A DNA stretch of 64,000 nt from Bacilli bacterium (GTDB lineage Bacteria; Bacillota_I; Bacilli_A; RF39; UBA660). Where the stretch lies: contig JAFWJA010000015.1 in NCBI GenBank assembly GCA_017511805.1, forward strand, positions 573,098-637,097, read 5' to 3'. A program made the translations under genes and the position numbers. Shown piece by piece: positions 52,168-62,135 of the stretch. The notes under the pieces were generated by a model. That model was not told where the DNA came from. It did not search any database and saw nothing but the letters and a program-made list of their open reading frames with translations. The first letter of the stretch is position 1; every line of letters starts with the position of its first letter.

Positions 52168-53546
52168 ATTATCTCTACTCCTTCTCTAGTATCTTTTATT
52201 TGAACACCTAAATCTTCAATTTGTTTTCTAACTTCATCTGCTTTTTCATAATTTTTTTCTTGTTTATATTTATTTCTTTCTTCAATTAATTCTTTTACTT
52301 TAGATTCTAATTCTTTATCTATTTCTTCACTTTTTAATAAGTCTAATGATAATACTTTATCAAAACTTTCTATTAATTTTAACTTAGTATCATTACCTAT
52401 ATCTGCTTTTAAAACATCATAAAGTACTGTTAATGCATTTGCAGTATTTAAATCATTTTCTAGTGCTTCTTTAAACTTATTATTATAAGTATTAAAATCT
52501 TCTTCTATATAATTACCATCTTGTTTAATACTTAGTACTTTATTCCTTAATTTATTTAATGTATCTTGGTTTTGTTTTAATGCATCATAATTAAATACTA
52601 ATTGTTTTCTATAATGAGAATTTAAACACATTAATCTATAAGCAAGTGGATCATAACCATCTTCTTTTAATTTAGTTACTGTAAGTATAGCTCCTGCTGA
52701 CTTACTCATTTTACCTGTTTCATCTAATAAATGTTCGTTATGGAACCAATAGTGACACCATTTATGACCTAGATAACCTTCACTTTGAGCAATTTCATTT
52801 GTATGATGTGGAAAAATATTATCTACTCCACCACCATGTATATCTAAATATTCACCTAAGTATTTAATTGATATACCAGTACATTCTATATGCCATCCTG
52901 GATATCCTTTTCCAAATGGTGAATCCCATTGTAATTCATGATTTTCAAATTTAGATGTAGTAAACCAAAGTACAAAGTCATTTTGATTATGTTTATTACT
53001 ATCTTCTTCTACACCTTCTCTTACTCCTACAACCATTTCATCTTCTTTATGATTAGTAAGAACATAATAGTCATCTAACTTAGTAGTATCAAAATATACA
53101 TTACCACCAGATTCATAGGCATAACCTTTATCTAATAAAACTTGTATTATTTTTATATATTCATCTATATTATCAGTCGCAGGTGATACTATCTCTGGCA
53201 TTTTATTATTAACTAGACTAAAATCTTCAAAAAATGCATCAGTATAAAATTTAGCAATTTCCATTGCAGTTTTATGTTCTTTTCTAACTGCTTTAAGCAT
53301 TTTATCTTCACCAGAATCTGAATCAGATGTTAAATGGCCTACATCAGTAATATTCATACATCTAGTAACTTCATATCCAATATATCTTAATGTTTTATCT
53401 AAAATATCATGACCTATATAGTTTCTTATATTACCTATATGTGCATAACTATATACTGTTGGTCCACATGTATATATCTTAACTTTTCCTTCTTCATTAG
53501 GTTTAAATTCTTCAACTTGTCTTGTTAAAGTATTATATAATTTCAT
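52149..53546 (-). CDS. cysS: Cysteinyl-tRNA synthetase
   Basis: 465 aa. HIGH-type motif YAHIGNIRNYIG, zinc site with CGPTVY and GWHIECTG, then DETGKMSKSAGA (KMSKS), followed by the DALR domain. Complete. No T-box is visible in the short upstream gap, so it is not tRNA-Cys leader controlled here. ATG follows GGGTGATATT. Confidence 0.96.
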   Translation of the reverse strand: MKLYNTLTRQVEEFKPNEEGKVKIYTCGPTVYSYAHIGNIRNYIGHDILDKTLRYIGYEVTRCMNITDVGHLTSDSDSGEDKMLKAVRKEHKTAMEIAKFYTDAFFEDFSLVNNKMPEIVSPATDNIDEYIKIIQVLLDKGYAYESGGNVYFDTTKLDDYYVLTNHKEDEMVVGVREGVEEDSNKHNQNDFVLWFTTSKFENHELQWDSPFGKGYPGWHIECTGISIKYLGEYLDIHGGGVDNIFPHHTNEIAQSEGYLGHKWCHYWFHNEHLLDETGKMSKSAGAILTVTKLKEDGYDPLAYRLMCLNSHYRKQLVFNYDALKQNQDTLNKLRNKVLSIKQDGNYIEEDFNTYNNKFKEALENDLNTANALTVLYDVLKADIGNDTKLKLIESFDKVLSLDLLKSEEIDKELESKVKELIEERNKYKQEKNYEKADEVRKQIEDLGVQIKDTREGVEIIWQATI

Positions 53547-53593
53547 AATATCACCCTCATTTAAATATATAAAAATTATATCATAATTTTAAT

Positions 53594-53621
53594 ATAAAAA
53601 CTATTCTATTGAATAGTTTTA
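53594..53621 (-). terminator. Rho-independent terminator
   Basis: AAAACTATTCAATAGAATAGTTTTT on the minus strand. The TAG stop of the 61-aa gene is in the loop. Confidence 0.78.
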
Positions 53622-53791
53622 TTTTTCATTTTTAATACTTTTTTATTAGATTTAATAATATAATCTATTTCTTTATCTTGTGCCTTTTTATAAGCATTTA
53701 ATATTTCATTTTTTTCTCCAAACAATTTACTACCTCTTGGTACTTTTAATTTTTGATTACTACCCTCAATTGTAACTATTACTTTTTTCAT
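53606..53791 (-). CDS. Small basic protein of unknown function
   Basis: 61 aa, not recognised. A beta-like N-terminus (VIVTIEGSNQKLKVPRGSKLFG) and a Lys-rich helix (KKAQDKEIDYIIKSNKKVLKMKNK). The first part resembles a TGS-like beta-grasp strand order, but is too short to call. ATGs before AGGTGATTAT (GGTGATTATATG). It follows clpC by 29 bases and is ended by its own terminator, so real and probably in the clpC transcript. Confidence 0.6.
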   Translation of the reverse strand: MKKVIVTIEGSNQKLKVPRGSKLFGEKNEILNAYKKAQDKEIDYIIKSNKKVLKMKNKTIQ

Positions 53792-53820
53792 ATAATCACC
53801 AATTTCATTATATCATAAAA

Positions 53821-56037
53821 CTATTTGAATATTACTCTAACTAGTCTTTGATCAAGTTCTTTTCTTACTAATCTATATAGTTTTCTAGCACCATATACTT
53901 TATAATTACTATCTGTTTTTATATTATTTATTTCTTCTAAAGTCAGATTTAAATTGCATTTATTCTTTTTATTATATTTATCTAGTTCATTATAAATAAT
54001 CTTATTAATATCAACTTCATTTAATTCATTAAAAGTAACTATTTCATCTATTCTATTTAAGAACTCTTTTGAAAAATAATTACTTAACTCATTTTTAGTT
54101 TTAGAATTAAAACCTATACTGTTTTTATTAGAATAAATATTAGTAGTCATAATTATTAAAACATTATCAAATCTAATTTTATTACCTTTATTATCATAAC
54201 AATAACCTTCATCTAGTATATTTAAAAAGAAATTAATAATAGAAGGATTTGCTTTCTCTATTTCATCTAATATAAGTACTGAATATGGATTAGTTCTAAT
54301 TTGTTCTAGTAAATTATTATTATCATCATAACCTATATATCCAGATGGACTACCTATTAGTTTATTTATACTCTCTTTTAAAGAGTATTCATTCATATCT
54401 ATTTTTATTATATTATTTGTTATTAATGATGCATATTTCTTCGCTAAAGATGTTTTACCTACTCCAGTAGGTCCAGAAAATAATATTGAATAACTTTTGT
54501 TAGAATCTTTAATACCAAGTTTAATCTTTTTAGTTATTTCTATTAATGTATTAATTGCGTTATCTTGACCTATTACTTTTTTTAATAAAGAGTTTTTAAT
54601 ATTATCAATCTCATTAATAAGACCTTCATCTGTTGTTATTATAGGTATACCTGTTTTTTTACTAATTATTTCTCTAACATCATCTACTTTTACTTTTTTA
54701 ACCTTTTTTCTTTTTAATAATTCTAATTTATCTTTTTTACTTATTAAATCTAATTCTTTATCTTTAATTAGACTTGCTTCTTTATATTTTTCTTTTGTTA
54801 ATAATCTTTTTTTAGATCTATATAATTTATTTAGTTCATTATTAATATTAATTATTTCTTTTTCTTCTTTATTAGAACTAAGAGATACTTTAGATGATAC
54901 TTCATCTAAAATATCTATAGATCTATCTGGTTCATATCTATCAAATATATATCTATTACTTAGAGTAATAATTTCATCTATTATCTTTTCCTCTATAATA
55001 ACACCATGATAACTTTCATATATATTTTTTAAATTCATTAAAATAGATTTTAAATTCTTTTTATCTGGTTCATCTACTAATACTTTTTGAAATCTTCTAT
55101 CAAAAGCTCTATCTTTTTCTATAAACTTTTTATATTCAGTTAAAGTAGTAGAACCTATTACTCTTATCTTACCTCTTGCTAAAACAGGCTTAAGTATATT
55201 TGATGCATCTATTGCACCTTCAGCAGATCCCGCTCCCATAACCGTGTGCATTTCATCGATAAAAAGTATAATATCAGTATTAGAAACAAGTTCATTAATA
55301 ATCTTTTTTAATTTTTCTTCAAATTCACCTCTATATTTAGTACCTGATATTAAGGTAGCCATATCTAGTGATATAATCCTTTTATTTTGTAAAACAGGAA
55401 CTTCATTATTAACAATTCTTCTTGCTAATTCTTCAACAAGAGCTGTTTTACCTACACCTGCATTACCTACTAATATTGGATTATTTTTAGTTCTTCTTGA
55501 TAGTATTTCAATCATTCTATTTACTTCATTATCCCTTCCAATAACAGGATCTATTTTATTATTTATTACTTCTTTATTTAAATCTATACCTAGTTCTTCA
55601 ATTAATAATTTCTTAGATTTCTTTTTTTGATTTAAATCTCTTGCTATTTTATCTAAATCAATATTCATATTAACTAGTAATCTATACGCTACTCCATCAC
55701 CTTCATTAATTAATGAAGAAAAAATATTAGTTAAAGTTATTTCATCGTTATTATCTTTTGAATTAATAACTACTCTTTCTAATATCTTTTTTAGTAATGG
55801 TGTATATAAAAACCATTCTGCTTTTTCAGTACCTATACCAACTACTTTTATTAATTCATTTTTAAATAACTTATAAGATAAACCATATTTTTTTAATTTA
55901 TTGTTAAGATTACTTTTTATAGATAAAATACCTAAAAGAAGATGTTCACTACCTACAAATGGATGTTTTAATTCAATCATTTCTTTTTTTGCTAAACTTA
56001 GGGCTTTTCTTGCTTCTTCACTAAAATTACCAAACAT
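53821..56037 (-). CDS. clpC: ATP-dependent Clp protease ATPase subunit ClpC
   Basis: 738 aa, somewhat shorter than the usual 810. N-domain (EEARKALSLAKKEMIELKHPFVGSEHLLLGI), first AAA+ with GNAGVGKTALVEEL, DEMHTVMGAG, UVR-like middle segment (KEKYKEASLIKDKELDL), second AAA+ with FSGPTGVGKTSLAKKY and LILDEIEKAN. Unfolds proteins for ClpP. AAGGAGG before ATG. No CtsR operator or mcsAB genes are seen nearby. Confidence 0.94.
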   Translation of the reverse strand: MFGNFSEEARKALSLAKKEMIELKHPFVGSEHLLLGILSIKSNLNNKLKKYGLSYKLFKNELIKVVGIGTEKAEWFLYTPLLKKILERVVINSKDNNDEITLTNIFSSLINEGDGVAYRLLVNMNIDLDKIARDLNQKKKSKKLLIEELGIDLNKEVINNKIDPVIGRDNEVNRMIEILSRRTKNNPILVGNAGVGKTALVEELARRIVNNEVPVLQNKRIISLDMATLISGTKYRGEFEEKLKKIINELVSNTDIILFIDEMHTVMGAGSAEGAIDASNILKPVLARGKIRVIGSTTLTEYKKFIEKDRAFDRRFQKVLVDEPDKKNLKSILMNLKNIYESYHGVIIEEKIIDEIITLSNRYIFDRYEPDRSIDILDEVSSKVSLSSNKEEKEIININNELNKLYRSKKRLLTKEKYKEASLIKDKELDLISKKDKLELLKRKKVKKVKVDDVREIISKKTGIPIITTDEGLINEIDNIKNSLLKKVIGQDNAINTLIEITKKIKLGIKDSNKSYSILFSGPTGVGKTSLAKKYASLITNNIIKIDMNEYSLKESINKLIGSPSGYIGYDDNNNLLEQIRTNPYSVLILDEIEKANPSIINFFLNILDEGYCYDNKGNKIRFDNVLIIMTTNIYSNKNSIGFNSKTKNELSNYFSKEFLNRIDEIVTFNELNEVDINKIIYNELDKYNKKNKCNLNLTLEEINNIKTDSNYKVYGARKLYRLVRKELDQRLVRVIFK

Positions 56038-56093
56038 AGAATTCCTCCTTAATACATTCTATGAAAATAATGGTATTTTTAAGAAAAAATATT

Positions 56094-56125
56094 CAAAAAA
56101 AAATTAACTATTTTTGTTAATTTTT
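56094..56125 (-). terminator. Rho-independent terminator of the Ntdp-like gene
   Basis: AAAATTAACAAAAATAGTTAATTTTTTTTT on the minus strand, overlapping its stop codon. Confidence 0.75.
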
Positions 56126-56640
56126 TTTAATTCATTATATTCTTTTTCATATTTCCTAATTACATCTTTATTAAAAGGAAATTCTTTGTAGTTAAATCTT
56201 TTTATTAATTCTTTTAATTTAAATTTAAGAATTTCTTGTAAATCTTTTGGATATTTCATTATTTTTTTATGATAATCATATTCAGATTCATCTAATATTT
56301 TATAAGTATTATCAGGAAATACTCTAAGATCCAAATCGTAATCAATAAACTTAATAGTATAATTTTCTATAATAACTGGAGATGCGATATTACAGTAATA
56401 ATAAATACCTTTTTTCTTTAATTGAGCCACTACATTATACCAATTGTTTTTAAAATAGAATAAGATTGCTGTTTCTCTAGTATGCCAACTTTTTCCAAAT
56501 ATTTTTGTCACTTTAGTATTTCTATTTCCAAAAACATAATATTCATCCGTTTCTTCTAAAAGTACTGCTTCATCCCATGTTTTATATAATTTCCCATTAT
56601 GTTTATATCCATGAATTTTATATACTTCACCTTTCTTCAT
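56104..56640 (-). CDS. DUF402 nucleoside tri-/diphosphatase (Ntdp-like)
   Basis: 178 aa. EVYKIHGYKHNGKLYKTWDEAVLLEET at the start, ILFYFKNNWYNVVAQLKKKG and the metal-site YYYCNIASPV followed by KFIDYDLDLRVFPD match the DUF402 family, which includes the staphylococcal nucleoside tri/diphosphatase Ntdp. Acts on nucleotide tri/diphosphates, in relatives. Single gene with its own terminator. Confidence 0.85.
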   Translation of the reverse strand: MKKGEVYKIHGYKHNGKLYKTWDEAVLLEETDEYYVFGNRNTKVTKIFGKSWHTRETAILFYFKNNWYNVVAQLKKKGIYYYCNIASPVIIENYTIKFIDYDLDLRVFPDNTYKILDESEYDYHKKIMKYPKDLQEILKFKLKELIKRFNYKEFPFNKDVIRKYEKEYNELKKINKNS

Positions 56641-56686
56641 TTTATTATTCCTCGTTCCTTGTAATATTATACCTTAAAAGATAAAT

Positions 56687-56714
56687 AAAAAAAAGAGAAA
56701 AATATTCTCTTTTA
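56687..56714 (-). terminator. Rho-independent terminator of the CtpA-like gene
   Basis: AAAAGAGAATATTTTTCTCTTTTTTTT on the minus strand. Confidence 0.78.
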
Positions 56715-56717
56715 CAA

Positions 56718-57947
56718 TTATTCATTAATTATTTCTATTGCTTTTTGTAATTGATTATCATTTTCCTTTGTTGGATTATGCTTATAATCATCTGATAATT
56801 CAATTTCTATATCTGGTTCTATACCTACTTCATTTATACTATTACCATTACTTGTTAACCATTCTTCAACAGTATATTTAATTAATGTTCCATTTTCTAA
56901 TTCTTTTGTTTCTTGTACACTACCTTTTCCATATGTTTTTACGCCTACTAACGCAGCATGATATTGTTCTTGCATACAAGAAGCCATTATTTCTGATGCA
57001 GACGCACTATTTTCATCTACTAATACAACTACTTTATAATCTTTTTTATCATCAGTATCTCCATAAAGTTTTTGTACATCATCTCTTTTTTTCATTTGGT
57101 AAATTACAGTTTTAGTATCAACAAAATTATCTAATACTTTAGTTACTGAATCTAAGTATCCTCCACCATTACCTCTTAAATCAATTATTAGTTTTTCCAT
57201 TCCTTGTTCTTCTAAACTATCTAGTGCTTCTGAAAATTGTCTACTAGTTAATAAACCAAATAAATCTATTGAAATATAACCAATATTATCATCTAACATT
57301 TCAGAACTAACTGATAACATAGTTATTATATCCTTTGTTACTTCAAAAGTAATTTCTTCTTCATCTCTTCTAACAACAATAGTAGCTTCTCCTTTTTCCT
57401 TACTTCTAAGATAAGACGCTACTTCATCAGTTGTTTTACCTTTAGCTGATTCTCCATCAATTGATACAAATATATCTCCAGGTTTTAATCCCACTTTTTC
57501 AGCTGGTGAATCATTAAATACTTTTACTATTATTACTTCTTCATCTGTAGTTTGCATTATTTCTGCACCTACACCATAATACTCTCCTGATAATTGAGTT
57601 TCAAAATTCTCTTTAGCATCTTCATCAAAGAAAATAGAATGAGGATCACCTAGAGCTTTCATCATACCATCAATCGCACCATTTATTAATACATCATCAT
57701 CTACATCTTTATAATAGTATTCTTTAATAGTAGAATATGTTTCATATAAAGAATCATACTTATCATCACCATTAGACATTATATTAATAGTTTTTGTCTT
57801 TTTAATTATAATAGAAATTAATAAACCTATTGCTATACCAAACAATAAAAAACATAAATACTTTATATATTTAATATCAGTTTTTATTACAATTGGTTCT
57901 TCTTTTACTTCTTTTTTTTCAGTTTTTTCTATTTTTTTTCTTGCCAT
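56718..57947 (-). CDS. ctpA: C-terminal processing (S41) serine protease
   Basis: 409 aa. Basic N-terminus, one membrane anchor (about residues 28-48), PDZ domain (GEYYGVGAEIMQT to GLKPGDIFVSIDG), tail-specific protease domain with LIIDLRGNGGGYLD and the catalytic Ser in NSASASEIMASCMQ and Lys in GVKTYGKGSVQET. In spore-formers such proteases can process SpoIV-type proteins; here the role is unassigned. Confidence 0.92.
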   Translation of the reverse strand: MARKKIEKTEKKEVKEEPIVIKTDIKYIKYLCFLLFGIAIGLLISIIIKKTKTINIMSNGDDKYDSLYETYSTIKEYYYKDVDDDVLINGAIDGMMKALGDPHSIFFDEDAKENFETQLSGEYYGVGAEIMQTTDEEVIIVKVFNDSPAEKVGLKPGDIFVSIDGESAKGKTTDEVASYLRSKEKGEATIVVRRDEEEITFEVTKDIITMLSVSSEMLDDNIGYISIDLFGLLTSRQFSEALDSLEEQGMEKLIIDLRGNGGGYLDSVTKVLDNFVDTKTVIYQMKKRDDVQKLYGDTDDKKDYKVVVLVDENSASASEIMASCMQEQYHAALVGVKTYGKGSVQETKELENGTLIKYTVEEWLTSNGNSINEVGIEPDIEIELSDDYKHNPTKENDNQLQKAIEIINE

Positions 57948-57973
57948 ACTTTATCACCATATTAATTTTAACA

Positions 57974-58002
57974 TAAAAAAAACTATTATTAAATAGTTTT
58001 TT
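57974..58002 (-). terminator. Rho-independent terminator of the 177-aa gene
   Basis: AAAAACTATTTAATAATAGTTTTTTTT on the minus strand, overlapping the stop codon. Confidence 0.76.
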
Positions 58003-58534
58003 ATTTGTTGAAAACATTTTTTATTTCGTCTTCACCTTCAACATATTCTGTTACAGTTTTATTAGAAATTTTTATTAATGTTGGAGCTTTGATTTTTAAA
58101 TCTTCATATCCAGTTGGACTAGTATTACTATCTTCTTTAACAATATAATTATTATTTAAAGATATCTTTGAATTAACAACATATACTTTTAATGCATTTT
58201 CTTTTCCTGAATATAAACTCTTCCAACTATTTACCATAGTTTTAGTATCAGATACGTCATATACTAAAACATAGTATTCTTCTTCTTTTTGATCAAATAT
58301 TTGACCCGCTAAAATAGTATTATTATCTATAACAACTTCTGTTTTCTCTTCTTCATCTCCACCAAATTTAATTGTCTTTGTTATAAAAATACCTATAACT
58401 AAATAACTTGCAATCGATACTAATAAAACTAATCCTAATGTCATTACAAATCTATTAGCGTAATTTGTATCTGTAACAGTATTCTTTGCCTTTTTTTCCT
58501 TTTTTAATCTTTTTAATGTTTGCTTTCTATTCAT
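58001..58534 (-). CDS. Membrane-anchored protein with possible thioredoxin-like domain
   Basis: About 177 aa: Lys-rich N-terminus (RKQTLKRLKKEKKAK), one transmembrane helix (about 28-52), extracytoplasmic region. EEYYVLVYDVSDTKTMVNSW and ENALKVYVVNSKISLNNNY followed by IKAPTLIKISNKTV resemble a thioredoxin fold (with the cis-Pro in KAPTLIKI), but no CxxC, so redox activity is unlikely. Start at 58534, GGTGAGACAT before it. Confidence 0.68.
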   Translation of the reverse strand: MNRKQTLKRLKKEKKAKNTVTDTNYANRFVMTLGLVLLVSIASYLVIGIFITKTIKFGGDEEEKTEVVIDNNTILAGQIFDQKEEEYYVLVYDVSDTKTMVNSWKSLYSGKENALKVYVVNSKISLNNNYIVKEDSNTSPTGYEDLKIKAPTLIKISNKTVTEYVEGEDEIKNVFNK

Positions 58535-58570
58535 ATGTCTCACCAAAAACATTATATCATAAATAATAAG

Positions 58571-58597
58571 AAAAAAATAGATATTTAAATCTATTTC
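58571..58597 (-). terminator. Rho-independent terminator of the LolA-like lipoprotein gene
   Basis: GAAATAGATTTAAATATCTATTTTTTTC on the minus strand. The stop codon is in the 5' flank. Confidence 0.76.
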
Positions 58598-59586
58598 ATT
58601 ACCGCTACTGGTGATATACTTTCTGCCACTTGCATCATTTCTTCAGTTGTTAAACTATCTGATGATAAATAGTACTCTATTCCATTAGATATAAAGTTAA
58701 TTGAATTACTAGATAATGCTCCTACTGTATCAGTTATAAAGTTTGGTTCTCCGCTTACAGGAATGTCTACAATATCATCTTCTATTGCTACTGTTTCTTG
58801 AACAAGTATGAATGGTGATTCTCCTTGGAAAGTAAGAATTACTCTCTCTCCATTTTCTAAAGCTACATTTTCTTCTGAAGATAAATAAGTTCCACTAGGT
58901 AAATACATAGGATATATTGGATCATCTATTTCATTCATAGTCTCTTTAGTTTCATCAGTTTCTACTTCAATATTTTCTTTAACATCAAAGTACTTATCAT
59001 TGAAAGTAGCTCTCTTATCAAATTCATCATAAGTAATCTTCATTTGTTTTCTATTATCTTCATCAAATACTTCTACTTTTTCAATATTTAATTTTTTATT
59101 TAAATATATCTTTTCTTTTACTAGGTTTTTATTATTTGAGTAACCTAATTTAGTTTCAACTATATAAGTATTGTCTTTTGTTGTTAATTTCATATCTTTA
59201 TCACTATTTATATCTTCTACTAATGATTCATATAGATATATTTGAGAACTATTCTCAGGCCAATTACTTTGAAATTTAAAACTCTTTTTAAGTGATGGTG
59301 TTAGTACATATACTCCATCATCATTCTTTAATATTATTTGTTCATGATTATTATTCTTATTAATTAATACAACCTTATATTTATCTTTATTTCTAGATAC
59401 TTCAACACTATATTTGTATGTATTATCCCCATTATATATTTCCATATTTCCTAACATATGATAACCTTTAAAACTTTTTACTTCCTTATTTAAATCACTT
59501 TTTAAACTATCTTTATCATATTTTTGACATCCAGTAAGCATAATTATAAAACCAGTAATAAATATCATTAAAAATATTTTTTTCAT
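58591..59586 (-). CDS. LolA-like lipoprotein
   Basis: 331 aa with lipoprotein signal MKKIFLMIFITGFIIMLTGC (Cys at residue 20). Residues 30-200 look like a LolA-type fold (HMLGNMEIYNGDNTYKYSVEVSR, KMKITYDEFDKRATF region), followed by a DUF4367-like C-terminus (YLPSGTYLSSEENVALENG, LTTEEMMQVAESISPV). LolA-like lipoproteins of Firmicutes include spore-germination proteins such as GerS. Role here not known. Confidence 0.72.
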   Translation of the reverse strand: MKKIFLMIFITGFIIMLTGCQKYDKDSLKSDLNKEVKSFKGYHMLGNMEIYNGDNTYKYSVEVSRNKDKYKVVLINKNNNHEQIILKNDDGVYVLTPSLKKSFKFQSNWPENSSQIYLYESLVEDINSDKDMKLTTKDNTYIVETKLGYSNNKNLVKEKIYLNKKLNIEKVEVFDEDNRKQMKITYDEFDKRATFNDKYFDVKENIEVETDETKETMNEIDDPIYPMYLPSGTYLSSEENVALENGERVILTFQGESPFILVQETVAIEDDIVDIPVSGEPNFITDTVGALSSNSINFISNGIEYYLSSDSLTTEEMMQVAESISPVAVMK

Positions 59587-59644
59587 AAAACACCTCTTTT
59601 AAATATTTTCATTAAATTATATTTTTAATTTAATAAAAATATTC

Positions 59645-59671
59645 AAAAAAAAAGAACTATTAAGTTCTTTA
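59645..59671 (-). terminator. Rho-independent terminator of the deacetylase gene
   Basis: AAAGAACTTAATAGTTCTTTTTTTTT on the minus strand. Confidence 0.8.
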
Positions 59672-61090
59672 ATTATTTACACCATGATGGGCTTTTGGTG
59701 AACTTGGTGTTAACTTATCAAATGTATATCCATTAGCTTGTCCATATTGAATTATTCTTTCAACAGCATCTACTGAATACTCTTTGATATCATGTTGAAG
59801 AACAACAGAACTACCTTCTTTTAAAGTGGATACTACATTATTATATACTTCATCTGCGGTAGTTGCTGATCCAGCATCATCTGAATCTACATTCCAGTCA
59901 TAATATTGATAACCACGTTTTTCAAATTCATCTACTAGTATACTCATAATATGTATTCCACCATCGTAATTAGCACTTATCATATTTGAACTACCACCTG
60001 GGAATCTAACCATAGTAGAATTTAATCCTGTTAGATTTTTAACTCTATATTGAACAGCATTTAGATCTTCAAAATAACTATCTACACTTGAATATAAATA
60101 TGAATAAACATGAGTTGCAGTATGAAGCGCAACTGTATGCCCTTCATTATATTCCCTTTTTATAATGTCATCTGGTCCATTTGTAGTAACAAAGAATGTT
60201 GCTTTAACATTATATTTTTTTAATACATCTAATAGTTTGCCTGTATATTGAGATGGTCCATCATCAAAAGTAAGATATACTACTCTTTCCCCACTATTAA
60301 CATCATATACATTTATTATTCTTTCTTCAGTACTTTCATTATTACTAGAATCTTTAGCGGTATATGTAATTGTATAAGAACCCGCTACTGAAGTATTAAA
60401 ACTACCTTCTGTTTTTACTTTTACTTCCCCATCACATTTATCTTCTGCTTTAGCACCTTCATCTTCATAACTATCATTTACTCTAAGACTAACTACTCTA
60501 TTTCCATTTAAAGTAATAACAGGTCCATCTTTATCTTCTTTAACTGGATCTTTAATTTCTTTTACTGCCTCATTCTTACTTGAATCAGATACTGTTATTA
60601 TTATTTTATTATCTTTATATTCAACTTTAGCTTTATCAGTAATATCACCATCATAATTATCTGTAACTGTAAAATTAACTGTATTTATTTTACCATTAGG
60701 ACAAATAGAAGCAGATTCTACTTTTATAACTGGTTTTTCTTTATCAACTATTTCTACTTCTTGAACTATCTTTTTCTTTTTACCATTATATTCTATTTCA
60801 TATGTTACTTTTTGCTTACCTAACTTAGAAGTATCTATATCACCTATTCTTTTTATTTTAGCTTTTTTACAATCAAACATATTTCCATAACACGCAGTAA
60901 AATCATCTCCATTATATTTACCCTTATAATTAATTGTTATATCACCATTATAACCTTTTAGATTTAATTGATTTTTAATGCACTTAAAATAGCCTAATAC
61001 TCCTAATAATATTAAGCTCACTATGAAGATAAAAACCATTAGATGTTTTCTTTTGTAGTTTTTCTTTACTCTCTTTTTCTTACTACTCAT
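59669..61090 (-). CDS. Polysaccharide deacetylase with DUF5011 Ig-like domains
   Basis: 473 aa. Anchor helix 19-38, two or three bacterial Ig/DUF5011 domains (about residues 50-260, e.g. ITLNGNRVVSLRVNDSYEDEG and SYTITYTAKDSSNN), then a NodB domain: YLTFDDGPS (metal Asp), HTATHVYSYL (zinc His), RFPGGSSN and DWNVDSDDAG. Likely deacetylates peptidoglycan or another surface GlcNAc polymer. Lipid or TM anchored by the N-terminus. GAGGGTAGTCT before the ATG. Confidence 0.9.
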   Translation of the reverse strand: MSSKKKRVKKNYKRKHLMVFIFIVSLILLGVLGYFKCIKNQLNLKGYNGDITINYKGKYNGDDFTACYGNMFDCKKAKIKRIGDIDTSKLGKQKVTYEIEYNGKKKKIVQEVEIVDKEKPVIKVESASICPNGKINTVNFTVTDNYDGDITDKAKVEYKDNKIIITVSDSSKNEAVKEIKDPVKEDKDGPVITLNGNRVVSLRVNDSYEDEGAKAEDKCDGEVKVKTEGSFNTSVAGSYTITYTAKDSSNNESTEERIINVYDVNSGERVVYLTFDDGPSQYTGKLLDVLKKYNVKATFFVTTNGPDDIIKREYNEGHTVALHTATHVYSYLYSSVDSYFEDLNAVQYRVKNLTGLNSTMVRFPGGSSNMISANYDGGIHIMSILVDEFEKRGYQYYDWNVDSDDAGSATTADEVYNNVVSTLKEGSSVVLQHDIKEYSVDAVERIIQYGQANGYTFDKLTPSSPKAHHGVNN

Positions 61091-61184
61091 AGACTACCCT
61101 CAAGTATATTATAACACTTTTTTTGCTTTTTAAAGAATAATTTTTATTTATTTGACTATCATAATAATGTATAAGGAGGATTAG

Positions 61185-61385
61185 ATGAAAACACTAGAAG
61201 CTATTGCGATTACACTAGTAATAATAGGCGCAATAAATTGGGGATTAATTGGTCTTTTTGATTTTAATCTCGTTACTTTTATATTTGGTGGAAATGATAG
61301 TATATTTACAAAAATAATATATATTCTTGTAGGTATATCTGGTTTACTATGTATAAGAGTATTAATAGAGTTATTTGAAGATTAA
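61185..61385 (+). CDS. DUF378 small membrane protein
   Basis: 66 aa, two transmembrane helices: LEAIAITLVIIGAINWGLIGLF and IIYILVGISGLLCIRVLIEL, with the conserved INWGL motif of DUF378. Function unknown. AAGGAGGATTAG precedes the ATG. Single cistron convergent with truA. Confidence 0.88.
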   Translation: MKTLEAIAITLVIIGAINWGLIGLFDFNLVTFIFGGNDSIFTKIIYILVGISGLLCIRVLIELFED

Positions 61386-61416
61386 AAAAAGAAGTATTAA
61401 TATTTTACTTCTTTTA
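61384..61416. terminator. Bidirectional terminator, DUF378 gene and truA
   Basis: AAAAGAAGTAAAATATTAATACTTCTTTTTTT (minus direction) with T-runs at both ends. Both stop codons are inside or at the edge. Confidence 0.75.
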
Positions 61417-62131
61417 AGTATAATCCAGTTGCAACTGCAGTTTTAGTTGTAACTTTTTTTTCTGTATTTTTTAAATAATATGGTATCTTACCAGGTTCCA
61501 CTTTATCTAATGCAACACTAATTAGATAACCACACATTATTCTAACCATATATTTTAAGAACCCATTACCAGTAAAACTAAATACTATATAATTACCAGT
61601 TTTCTTTACTGATGCATCATATATTATTCTTCTGCAATCTTCTTTTTTATCTTGATTAGAACAAAATGATGAAAAATCATGTTCTCCTATAAAATCTTTT
61701 ATTTCAGATTTTAATATATTTATATCAAGAGGCTTACATAATTGACATACATAATCTTTTTCAATAGGATTATATTCTCCAATATTCACTTTATATATAT
61801 AAGTCTTTTCTTTAGCCATATATCTGGCATGAAATTCATTACTTACTTCTTCTACATCAATTACATGTATTGAATCTGGAATCAAGCTATTTAGTGCTCT
61901 TTTTAACTTATAAGGGGTGATATTAACATCTATATCTGCATGTCCAACTTGCATAAAAGCAGATACTCCTTTATCTGTTCTCCCAGAAGAAGATATCTTA
62001 GTAATTTTATCATTATTAATATACTTTAAGGCATTCTCCATAATACCTTGAACCGTATTTAATACATGTTTTTGTTTTTGATATCCATCAAATTTAGATC
62101 CATCATAACTAAACGTAATTTTGTATCTCAA
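61397..62131 (-). CDS. truA: tRNA pseudouridine(38-40) synthase
   Basis: 244 aa. TTG start codon after AAGGTGATAAA. Catalytic Asp in SSGRTDKGVSAFMQVGHAD, plus LNSLIPDSIHV, RYMAKEKTYIYKV, FCSNQDKKEDCRRII and FTGNGFLKYMVRIMCG. Modifies anticodon-arm U38-40. Lies after two ECF-type ATPase genes, the place it has in many Firmicutes, but EcfT gene between them is missing. Confidence 0.94.
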   Translation of the reverse strand: MRYKITFSYDGSKFDGYQKQKHVLNTVQGIMENALKYINNDKITKISSSGRTDKGVSAFMQVGHADIDVNITPYKLKRALNSLIPDSIHVIDVEEVSNEFHARYMAKEKTYIYKVNIGEYNPIEKDYVCQLCKPLDINILKSEIKDFIGEHDFSSFCSNQDKKEDCRRIIYDASVKKTGNYIVFSFTGNGFLKYMVRIMCGYLISVALDKVEPGKIPYYLKNTEKKVTTKTAVATGLYLKEVKY

Positions 62132-62135
62132 TTTA

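Noticed and set aside
53547-53605. T-box or S-box upstream of cysS
   Set aside because: The gap of about 60 bases holds only the terminator of the small gene and a ribosome binding site; no GGTGGTACC-like element.
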